In this document: piece by piece, positions 1 through 4,913 of the stretch
Numbering within the stretch: the stretch's first letter is position 1
Layout of the letters: every line of letters starts with the position of its first letter
From: Bacteroidota bacterium
GTDB taxonomy: Bacteria; Bacteroidota; Bacteroidia; CAILMK01
Assembly: GCA_013287095.1 (NCBI GenBank)
Contig: JABDEJ010000114.1
Span: 1-5,537, forward strand
DNA: 5,537 nt
Direction of reading: 5' to 3'
Translations under genes and position numbers: made by a program
The notes under the pieces: generated by a model
The model's input: only the letters and a program-made list of their open reading frames with translations
Databases searched by the model: none
Told to the model about the DNA's origin: nothing

Positions 1-508
1 GATATATGATAATGTCATTATCGGCAATAATGTTATTATACATGCCAATACGGTGATAGGCGGCCATGCCTATTATTACAAAAACCGGAAAACACATTTT
101 GAAAAACTCATCTCATGTGGCAGGGTCATCCTTGAAAATGATGTGGAGATCGGGGCTTCGTGCACTATTGATAAAGGCGTAAGTGGCGATACCATTATCG
201 GCGAACATACCAAGTTGGATAACCAGGTCCACGTAGGCCATGGGGCGGTTATTGGCAAACGTTGCCTTATAGGGGCACAGGTGGGTATTGGTGGCAAGAC
301 AACCATAGAAGATGATGTTATTCTATGGGGACAAACAGGCGTCACAAAGGATATAACCATTGGTGCCGGAGCAGTGGTTTCAGCACAAAGTGGTGTCAGT
401 AAATCACTTGAAGGAGGCAAAGCTTATTTCGGTACGCCTGCACGGGAAATAAGAAAGGTGCAAAAGGAAATGGCCTGGGTGAGGATAAAGGCGAATGAAG
501 GCAATTAA
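1..508 (+). CDS. lpxD: LpxD-like UDP-3-O-acyl-glucosamine N-acyltransferase, 3' part only
   Basis: The open frame enters from the window edge (first full codon at base 2) and ends at TAA 506-508, giving 168 codons; the N-terminal UDP-binding part lies outside. The visible part is a run of hexapeptide repeats (IIGNNV, IIGEHT, VIGKRC, TIGAGA types) that form a left-handed beta-helix, followed by the LpxD-type ending QSGVSKSLEGG...FGTPAREIRKV. LpxD transfers a 3-hydroxyacyl chain from acyl-ACP to UDP-3-acyl-glucosamine in lipid A synthesis, in the cytoplasm. The main catalytic histidine (E. coli His239) aligns with the His in VGHGAVIG (codon 239-241). The E. coli His276 position is Asp (VTKDITIG). 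From memory, this pattern and the IYDN/HANT...YYYK signature fit the second, shorter LpxD-like paralogue found in many Bacteroidota, whose exact substrate is less certain. The GTG at 53 is internal and not the start. No terminator is visible after it. Confidence 0.85.
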   Translation, partial: IYDNVIIGNNVIIHANTVIGGHAYYYKNRKTHFEKLISCGRVILENDVEIGASCTIDKGVSGDTIIGEHTKLDNQVHVGHGAVIGKRCLIGAQVGIGGKTTIEDDVILWGQTGVTKDITIGAGAVVSAQSGVSKSLEGGKAYFGTPAREIRKVQKEMAWVRIKANEGN

Positions 509-794
509 GAATTATGAATTACGAATTGCTCCGACCGCGCTCTTTCCATGTAGTTTTTGGTGATTGACCGGAAAATCTCAATATCCTGTGCCAACCGATA
601 TCTCCTGGCATTGTAAACGCCTTTAAAATGATGTAAACTGGCTCATTAACAATCCATACCAAGGGCTTGGGCGTTCCAAAATAATTGACTATGACACATG
701 AATCATCCGACAAACAATATAATATATTTTTTTTATTCTTGTACCTGATATTGATACAACCGCTTATATTTGCAGTTAACAATCACTTAAAAAC
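509..794. other. Intergenic region, no convincing gene
   Basis: No convincing gene is seen across these 286 bases. The segment starts with a short iterated GAATTATGAATTACGAATT stretch just after the stop of the LpxD-like gene, a kind of simple repeat often found at gene borders. On the minus strand a 45-codon open stretch (505-642) without a start codon has protein-like composition and may be a remnant of a lost gene. The part after about 700 is very AT-rich and leads into the promoter of the next gene. I see no intrinsic terminator. Confidence 0.5.
739..772 (+). promoter_or_regulatory. Putative Bacteroidota-type promoter for the first cargo gene
   Basis: TATATTTG at 765-772 matches the -7 consensus TAnnTTTG of the primary Bacteroidota sigma factor. 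It ends 22 bases before the ATG at 795, which allows a short AT-rich leader. The only TTG at a plausible -33 place is 739-741, with a 23-base spacer, longer than the usual 19 or so, so the upstream box is weak. An AT-rich tract (719-737) lies just upstream. Confidence 0.55.
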
Positions 795-1784
795 ATGAAA
801 AAGATAATTTTTACAATTTGTGCGTTTACGCTTTGCAGCATAGGCTTTGTCGAGGCACAGACCCTTGATACCATCCCAAACGGGGGTTTCGACAGGTGGA
901 ACGGAATAGGGAAAGCCAAGGAATGCCCACAGTTGTGGGATACATTTGCACATGGTGGCCCCGCCTTTCCGGTTACCGATGTTGAATATGAAACACAATC
1001 TTTGTCAACATCCCCTGTGTTTAACGATAAATATGTATGGGATGGCGGTAAATATGCGTTGTCATTGACCAGCAGCACGGTAGGGAATTTAGTTTACGTT
1101 GGTGAAGTAGAATGTAAATTCAAAGTAAAACACCAAGATCCATATATTATCCTGAATATGGCTTATTTTGAAGCTGGTGGCCCGCAATCTCCAATTTTTG
1201 ATGTAACTTTCTGGAATTCCAAAACGCACGATACGGTCTGCAATACGGGCCTTCTATTCCTTCCCTATTGGAATACACAGGCTGATACGTTCCAACCTTG
1301 GAGCACTCTCAATATTCCTTTAGCATTTAATTATGAAAATCATGGGTTATTACCTTCTTCTACTGACACCACAACGCCTGACTCTTGCCATATAATAATA
1401 ACGAATGCCATCCCAGCTAATGGGATAGGAAGTGCTGCAACTCCTTCGCTTTATATTGAAAGAATGTGGTTTGCTGAAGCTGCAGCAACTGCAGGTATTA
1501 ATCTTGGTGATAACCATTCCGCACCACAAAATACCTGCCAGGCTTATCCAAACCCGTTCACAAACAAAACCACTATACATTATAACCTTGTCCAGGATGG
1601 TCAGGTAAACCTATCTATATATGATATGCAGGGTAGGGAGATAAAGAACCTTGTAGATGGCAACGAGTCCTCAGGTTTATATAACCAGGTATTTGATGGT
1701 AGCGGTTTAAGTAATGGGGTATATATGTACCGTCTTGAAACTTCATCTGGCGTGCAGACAGGTAAGTTGATACTGTCGAAGTAA
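795..1784 (+). CDS. Secreted T9SS type A cargo protein of unknown function
   Basis: The product has 329 residues. Residues 1-21 are a Sec signal peptide (KK, hydrophobic core, cleavage expected after FVEA, leaving Gln22). Residues 251-329 are a type A C-terminal sorting domain (PNPF at 252-255, IYDMQGREI, GLSNGVYMYRL, final KLILSK). This domain directs export through the outer membrane by T9SS, after which it is normally removed and the cargo anchored or released. The 220 or so residues between start with IPNGGFDRW, an opening common in Bacteroidota beta-sandwich or carbohydrate-binding-like exported proteins; I see no catalytic motif, so the role is unknown. The protein is paralogous to that at 2665-3606: the sorting domains align without gaps with about 45 of 79 identities, and the middles share W-N-x-x-T-H, D-T-V, W-T/S-T-L and P-D-S patterns. 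ATG 795 has no clear Shine-Dalgarno but precedes the signal peptide directly. The gene is probably monocistronic, with a promoter at 739-772 and a terminator at 1811-1848. Confidence 0.9.
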   Translation: MKKIIFTICAFTLCSIGFVEAQTLDTIPNGGFDRWNGIGKAKECPQLWDTFAHGGPAFPVTDVEYETQSLSTSPVFNDKYVWDGGKYALSLTSSTVGNLVYVGEVECKFKVKHQDPYIILNMAYFEAGGPQSPIFDVTFWNSKTHDTVCNTGLLFLPYWNTQADTFQPWSTLNIPLAFNYENHGLLPSSTDTTTPDSCHIIITNAIPANGIGSAATPSLYIERMWFAEAAATAGINLGDNHSAPQNTCQAYPNPFTNKTTIHYNLVQDGQVNLSIYDMQGREIKNLVDGNESSGLYNQVFDGSGLSNGVYMYRLETSSGVQTGKLILSK

Positions 1785-1810
1785 AAAGCTTAGCTTTAAT
1801 ATATTATAAA

Positions 1811-1848
1811 AGAGGGCTGTTTCATGTTTGAAATAGCCCTCTTTTTTT
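1811..1848 (+). terminator. Strong rho-independent terminator
   Basis: The arms 1811-1824 (AGAGGGCTGTTTCA) and 1829-1842 (TGAAATAGCCCTCT) form a 14-bp stem with one G-U wobble and a TGTT loop, followed by a T run to 1848. It lies 26 bases after the cargo gene stop. An A-rich stretch upstream (1807-1811) could let it act weakly in the other direction too. Confidence 0.9.
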
Positions 1849-1852
1849 GTTT

Positions 1853-1996
1853 AATATTTCTGAATCAGGATTTTCAGGATGAAAGGATTGGCAGGATACT
1901 GGATTGTGTAAGACGTTGCATAGGCTATAGCTTAAAGAACACGCGTATTTTTCCTGGAAATCCTAAAATTTTGCAAATCCTGATTCAGAAAAAAGC
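1853..1996 (+). repeat. Direct repeat copy A flanking the GxxExxY gene
   Basis: These 144 bases match copy B (2433-2576) without gaps at about 121 positions (84%), with a constant offset of 580. The first 46 bases from 1861 are identical in both copies, the middle (about 1907-1945) has drifted, and the right end (1981-1996) is identical. The ends are inverted: CTGAATCAGGATTT at 1860-1873 is the reverse complement of 1974-1987. The left arm carries GGAT at 1868, 1877, 1885, 1894 and 1901, a 7-9 base rhythm, and the right arm carries the complementary ATCC at 1960 and 1977. The RNA could fold into a long imperfect hairpin. An open frame at 1824-2027 runs through the terminator and this repeat and is not a believable gene. 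Confidence 0.85.
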
Positions 1997-2042
1997 AGAA
2001 AAAAAAAGCGATATTGCATTGGAATAGCTAAAAGAGTTAACA

Positions 2043-2423
2043 ATGACTTTAGATGAGATCACTTATAAAATAAATGGGTGTGCAATGAAGGTTCATAATA
2101 CGCTCGGCAATGGATTTCAGGAGGCAATTTACCAGAGGTGTCTTGCTATTGAAATGGAAAAGGTGGGGCTTGGATTTCAGAGAGAAATAGAGCAAACTGT
2201 TTTCTATGAAGGCATTGATGTTGGTACACGAAGGGCAGATTTTATTGTTGAAGGGAGGGTAGTACTTGAATTGAAAGCCATAATCTCTCTTGAAGATGTG
2301 CATCTGGCTCAAGCCAAGAATTATACGGTGGTTTACGATTTTCCTATTGGATTACTGATAAATTTTGGCGGCACAAGTTTACAGTTTAAAAAAGTGTTCA
2401 ACCCAAAGTATAATGCGAATTAG
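2043..2423 (+). CDS. GxxExxY protein (PD-(D/E)xK nuclease-like)
   Basis: The product has 126 residues, the usual length for this family. The naming motif is at residues 24-30 (GFQEAIY). It is followed by R64-x-D66 in RRADFIVE, E76-L77-K78 (ExK) and Q90-AKN-Y94, which matches the QxxxY motif of RecB/Cas4-type nucleases, then GLLINFG. Together Asp66, Glu76 and Lys78 form the expected metal-binding core of the PD-(D/E)xK fold, with Glu27 as a possible extra acidic residue. The family (PDDEXK_3 type) is widespread, but its biological role and substrate are, as far as I know, not established. There is no signal peptide, so the protein is cytoplasmic. ATG 2043 gives the typical N-terminus (LDEITYKINGCAMKVHNTLG); an internal Met at 2085 would cut into conserved sequence. 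AAAAGAG about 5-11 bases upstream is a weak ribosome site. No TAnnTTTG promoter is seen between the upstream terminator and the start. The gene sits alone between two direct repeats. Confidence 0.9.
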   Translation: MTLDEITYKINGCAMKVHNTLGNGFQEAIYQRCLAIEMEKVGLGFQREIEQTVFYEGIDVGTRRADFIVEGRVVLELKAIISLEDVHLAQAKNYTVVYDFPIGLLINFGGTSLQFKKVFNPKYNAN

Positions 2424-2432
2424 TTATCGCCC

Positions 2433-2576
2433 AATATTTTTGAATCAGGATTTTCAGGATGAAAGGATTGGCAGGATACTGGATTGAGTTGGACGATGCG
2501 TTGCCAAAGCCTGAAATGGCACATATATTTTTCCTGAAAATCCTAAAACTCTGAAAATCCTGATTCAGAAAAAAGC
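2433..2576 (+). repeat. Direct repeat copy B flanking the GxxExxY gene
   Basis: This is the partner of copy A, lying from 9 bases after the GxxExxY stop. Its inverted ends are better preserved: TGAATCAGGATTTTCAG at 2441-2457 is the exact reverse complement of 2551-2567. Inside the right arm a further TTTTCAGGA-type unit recurs in inverted form (near 2531-2543). The centre (about 2487-2525) differs most from copy A, so the arms rather than the middle appear to be conserved. Confidence 0.85.
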
Positions 2577-2606
2577 CAAATGTCAAGCCCCCCCTTTTTT
2601 TGGCTT
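2573..2606 (-). other. Small hairpin, terminator-like on the minus strand
   Basis: AAGCCAAA at 2573-2580 pairs with TTTGGCTT at 2599-2606 around an 18-base loop containing C7 (2588-2594) followed by T7. Read on the minus strand, the stem is followed by a T run (complement of the A run ending at 2572). No minus-strand gene enters from this side, so it may be chance or a weak edge to the cassette. Confidence 0.25.
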
Positions 2607-2611
2607 ACAAA

Positions 2612-2641
2612 TTGCACAAACCTGTTTTGCACTTAAATTTG
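2612..2641 (+). promoter_or_regulatory. Consensus Bacteroidota promoter for the second cargo gene
   Basis: TTG at 2612-2614 and TAAATTTG at 2634-2641 are separated by 19 bases, a full match to the TTG-N19-TAnnTTTG pattern. The -7 box ends 23 bases before ATG 2665, nearly the same distance as in the paralogous gene (22 bases). It lies outside repeat copy B, so the gene has its own promoter. Confidence 0.8.
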
Positions 2642-2664
2642 TAGGTGAATGAAATAACCCGGCT

Positions 2665-3606
2665 ATGAAAAACTTCTTTTTGTATATTTTTTGCTTTGCG
2701 GCGATCATATCGCCTGTGCTTCTAAAAGCGCAATATGCCATACCAAACGGGAGTTTTGAAAGCTGGACGGCCCCTAATAAACCTGCTGATTGGACTGTGG
2801 TACAAGGGAAGCCTACACAGGGGCATATATTTGGCTATACACTTTTGGATAGCGCGCTGAGTACAGATTCTACAACTGACTCAATACATTTGGAAATGTA
2901 TGCCAAAGATGGTTCATCTTTCGTTAACATGCCGATGCAGGATACTACTACTCCATGTATCATCAGCCAGAAATTTGCCATGACCGCCAGGCCTGTTTAT
3001 TTTTCGATGAATTATGCCTATTTGCCTGAAACGGGTTATAACCAGTTTCAGGTCAGTCTTATTTTTACAAAATGGAACACCACAACCCACCAGGAAGACA
3101 CTGTCCTTTCGGGTGATTACAACTCAAAGCCCGGGCACCTGGATTCTGCCTGGACAACATTACTGGTTGCTGATCTGACATCATTGTACAATCCGAATAT
3201 CTCAGGGAATCCGGATTCTGCCAGCGTCATTATTACAAGCAGCCTTCAGTCTTCCCCAAACTTAAAAACGGTATTGGCCATTGATGAAATTTATTTTACC
3301 AATACGGCAGTGACTACAGGAATCAGGGCACCGGAGACTGAGACTTTTTCATCCCGGGCTTTTGTTTTCCCAAACCCATTTTCTGAAAAGACAACAATCC
3401 ATTACAATCTCGGATACCAAAGCCAGGTTTCAATGGATGTTTTTGATGTAAGTGGGAAAGAGGTGGCTTCTTTGTTAAATGGCAATGAGGCGCAGGGTCC
3501 TCATGATGTTATCTTTGACGCATCCGGTCTTAATAATGGAGTCTATTTTTATCGTTTGCAATCGGGTGATGGGGTGCAAACGGGAAAACTGATCCTTTCG
3601 AAGTGA
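2665..3606 (+). CDS. Secreted T9SS type A cargo protein, paralogue of 795-1784
   Basis: The product has 313 residues. Residues 1-22 are a signal peptide (cleavage expected after LLKA, leaving Gln23). Residues 235-313 are a type A sorting domain (PNPF at 236-239, VFDVSGKEV, GLNNGVYFYRL, final KLILSK), so the protein should pass Sec and then T9SS to the cell surface or medium. The mature part begins IPNGSFESW...PADW, a beginning seen in Bacteroidota beta-sandwich proteins of the galactose-binding or carbohydrate-binding type. It shares with its neighbour a middle section of similar order: a FxMxY strand, KWNTTTHQEDTV, a W-T-T-L strand, PDSASVIIT and a final TGI before the linker. No catalytic residues are evident. 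Function is unknown; ligand binding or an adhesive surface role is only a guess. ATG 2665 starts the signal peptide directly and has no strong Shine-Dalgarno. The gene has its own promoter and a very strong terminator, so it is monocistronic. Confidence 0.9.
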   Translation: MKNFFLYIFCFAAIISPVLLKAQYAIPNGSFESWTAPNKPADWTVVQGKPTQGHIFGYTLLDSALSTDSTTDSIHLEMYAKDGSSFVNMPMQDTTTPCIISQKFAMTARPVYFSMNYAYLPETGYNQFQVSLIFTKWNTTTHQEDTVLSGDYNSKPGHLDSAWTTLLVADLTSLYNPNISGNPDSASVIITSSLQSSPNLKTVLAIDEIYFTNTAVTTGIRAPETETFSSRAFVFPNPFSEKTTIHYNLGYQSQVSMDVFDVSGKEVASLLNGNEAQGPHDVIFDASGLNNGVYFYRLQSGDGVQTGKLILSK

Positions 3607-3623
3607 TGGATGAATGAAAAAGG

Positions 3624-3676
3624 CGTCATCCTATGTTTGCGAAGTCCTTTGCAAACATAGGATGACGTGCTTTTTT
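3624..3676 (+). terminator. Strong rho-independent terminator
   Basis: A perfect 17-bp stem (3624-3640 with 3651-3667) has a 10-base loop that can close further by GAA/TTT pairing, and is followed by TGC and T6 at 3671-3676. It starts 17 bases after the cargo gene stop. A-rich sequence at 3616-3621 facing the T run makes two-way action possible. Confidence 0.9.
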
Positions 3677-3697
3677 GAGCATTTTATCCTTTGTCCG

Positions 3698-3719
3698 TGG
3701 TCGGTGTCCCCACCGACCA
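3698..3719. repeat. REP-like perfect palindrome
   Basis: TGGTCGGTG at 3698-3706 is the exact reverse complement of 3711-3719, with a TCCC loop. It is GC-rich in an AT-rich intergenic region and has no T run on either side, so it is not a simple terminator. The flank GTCCG just before it and the overall form resemble dispersed REP elements of Bacteroidota; the copy number cannot be judged from one window. Confidence 0.5.
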
Positions 3720-3753
3720 ACTTGACTAAAAGACCTGAATAATTGTTTTTTCT

Positions 3754-3761
3754 TACCTTTG
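3754..3761 (+). promoter_or_regulatory. Putative -7 promoter box for the SGNH pair
   Basis: TACCTTTG matches TAnnTTTG and lies 53 bases before ATG 3815, implying a leader of roughly 45 bases. There is no TTG at the best -33 spacing (nearest are 8 and 29 bases away), so support rests on the -7 box and on its place directly after the upstream terminator. Confidence 0.45.
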
Positions 3762-3790
3762 GGAACTCATAAGCCGGAATTCAGTTATTC

Positions 3791-3807
3791 TTAAATCAAA
3801 GATTTAA
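3791..3807 (+). other. Small AT-rich hairpin in the leader of the SGNH gene
   Basis: TTAAATC at 3791-3797 pairs perfectly with GATTTAA at 3801-3807 across an AAA loop, ending 7 bases before the ATG. It could affect ribosome access, but 6 of the 7 pairs are A-T, so it would be weak and may be chance. Confidence 0.25.
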
Positions 3808-3814
3808 ATTCACT

Positions 3815-4885
3815 ATGCTAAAGCTTCCAAATTTTCTTTTTTTAATTTTTGTTTTTACATCATTTTCTGTCCTAGCCCAGGTGTCTGCTCCAGTAAAATC
3901 GCCTCAAATAAAAATACTTTTTATTGGCAACAGTTATCTTTATAATAACAACCTGCCGGACATTGAATATAGACTTGCAAGGGCCTCTGGGATTGATGTT
4001 TATATAGATGCCGAGATTGCGATGGGCCAATCGGTTAACCGGCATATCAAAGCAAAATCAACATGGGTCAAAGTCAATTCCAGGAAATGGGATTATGTTA
4101 TCATTCAGGATCACCAGAGATTTTATTATGATACCCCACCAAGTTTGGACTCTTTTTGCTTTGAAGACAAGAAGCTTTACAAATCGCCGTTGATGGACAA
4201 TAATCTTAAATTGCAGGACAGCATCAAGAAATTGATTCCTGGTGTTAAAATAATATGGTTTGAAGGGTGGGAGCAAAGCGGGGGAGTAGAATCGAGGTTC
4301 CCCGGCGACAACACGGTGAAACTATTGGGAAGGATGCATGCGAACTTCAAGTACCTGAATGACCAACCGGGCGCACACGATATCATAGCCCCAATAGGTG
4401 ACGCTTATGCCTCAAGTATTATTCAAAGGCCCTACCTTCAGAAAGTATCTCCCGATAGAAGTGATTTATTGTTTGATCATGACGGCCGGCATCCTGGTAA
4501 AGCCGGCAGCTTTCTGGCTGCGTGCGTATTGTTTGAAACTATTTTTCACCACCCTCCGATGGATTTAAAACCGACTTATAACAAAGTACCTGAAATGGAT
4601 ACTTTCCTGATAAAGACATCCTGGCAGGTCATGAACGATAGTTTTGCTTATACCAACCTGGCTTCAGTAACACCCGAAATCAGGCATGGTTGGCTCAACA
4701 AATACGCCTTTCATACGGCTAAAAAATATGCAACTTATCAATGGTATAGTGGCAATACAGCCATTGCAGGTGCCAACAAGCGTAAGTACAAACCCGAAAC
4801 AAAGGGGCTCAAACCAAGCTATTGGGTGGAAACAACAGACTCAAGAGGGTGCGTTTATATGTCTTTTCCAATAAAGCTGGAATAA
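3815..4885 (+). CDS. Secreted SGNH/GDSL-type hydrolase (DUF4886-like) with C-terminal Ig-like module
   Basis: The product has 356 residues. Residues 1-21 are a signal peptide (cleavage expected after VLA, leaving Gln22; no lipobox). Block I is ILFIGNSYLYNNNLP with nucleophile Ser40 in GNS. Block II has Gly71 in AMGQS. The block III region reads WDYVIIQDHQR (92-102), in the place where DUF4886 proteins have LQE and classic members have GxND. Block V is DHDGRHPGKAGSFLAA with Asp223 and His226 as the DxxH pair. The triad Ser40-Asp223-His226 is thus present, so an esterase or acylhydrolase activity is likely; the substrate is unknown. Residues about 305-356 (YQWYSG..I.GA...Y, then G...YWVETTDSRGC) look like an Ig-like beta-sandwich common in Bacteroidota surface proteins, but no T9SS sorting domain follows, so periplasmic location is the simplest view. 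It is followed after 28 bases by a 69% identical paralogue and probably shares a transcript with it. Confidence 0.85.
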   Translation: MLKLPNFLFLIFVFTSFSVLAQVSAPVKSPQIKILFIGNSYLYNNNLPDIEYRLARASGIDVYIDAEIAMGQSVNRHIKAKSTWVKVNSRKWDYVIIQDHQRFYYDTPPSLDSFCFEDKKLYKSPLMDNNLKLQDSIKKLIPGVKIIWFEGWEQSGGVESRFPGDNTVKLLGRMHANFKYLNDQPGAHDIIAPIGDAYASSIIQRPYLQKVSPDRSDLLFDHDGRHPGKAGSFLAACVLFETIFHHPPMDLKPTYNKVPEMDTFLIKTSWQVMNDSFAYTNLASVTPEIRHGWLNKYAFHTAKKYATYQWYSGNTAIAGANKRKYKPETKGLKPSYWVETTDSRGCVYMSFPIKLE

Positions 4886-4913
4886 CAGAAAATCTAAAAG
4901 GCAGTTAATATTC

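Larger units (their letters stand above)
1853..2576 (+). mobile_element. Candidate repeat-GxxExxY-repeat cassette
   Basis: Seen: two 84% identical direct repeats bracket one small nuclease-like gene, and the unit fits neatly between the terminator of one cargo gene (ending 1848) and the promoter of its paralogue (from 2612). Inferred: the 724-base unit arrived as a cassette, or the repeat was copied together with the gene, between two formerly adjacent duplicated genes. No transposase, integrase or clear target-site duplication is visible. Simple co-occurrence of a dispersed repeat family on both sides of the gene is the alternative. Confidence 0.4.

Noticed and set aside
76..420. A 114-codon minus-strand open frame over the LpxD-like gene
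   Set aside because: It is the shadow of hexapeptide-repeat coding sequence and lacks any protein-like motif.
776..1078. Minus-strand open frames over the start of the first cargo gene
   Set aside because: They overlap the promoter and signal peptide coding region of a well supported gene and show no recognisable domain.
1785..1798. AAAGC-TTA-GCTTT mini-hairpin just after the first cargo gene stop
   Set aside because: Only a 5-bp stem with no T run; the real terminator follows at 1811-1848.
1824..2027. A 67-codon plus-strand open frame beginning inside the terminator
   Set aside because: It starts in the terminator loop region and runs through repeat copy A. Its counterpart is not preserved in copy B, and it has no ribosome site or recognisable domain.
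2043..2423. GxxExxY protein as part of a toxin-antitoxin or restriction system
   Set aside because: There is no partner gene next to it, no methyltransferase and no recognised defence gene in the window; the nuclease fold alone does not justify the claim.
1853..2576. Two similar repeats read as a CRISPR-like array
   Set aside because: Only two copies exist, each 144 bases long, separated by a gene; there are no short regularly spaced units and no cas genes.
2398..2586. A 62-codon minus-strand open frame
   Set aside because: It is repeat copy B read backwards plus the end of the GxxExxY gene; the translation only reflects the palindromic arms.
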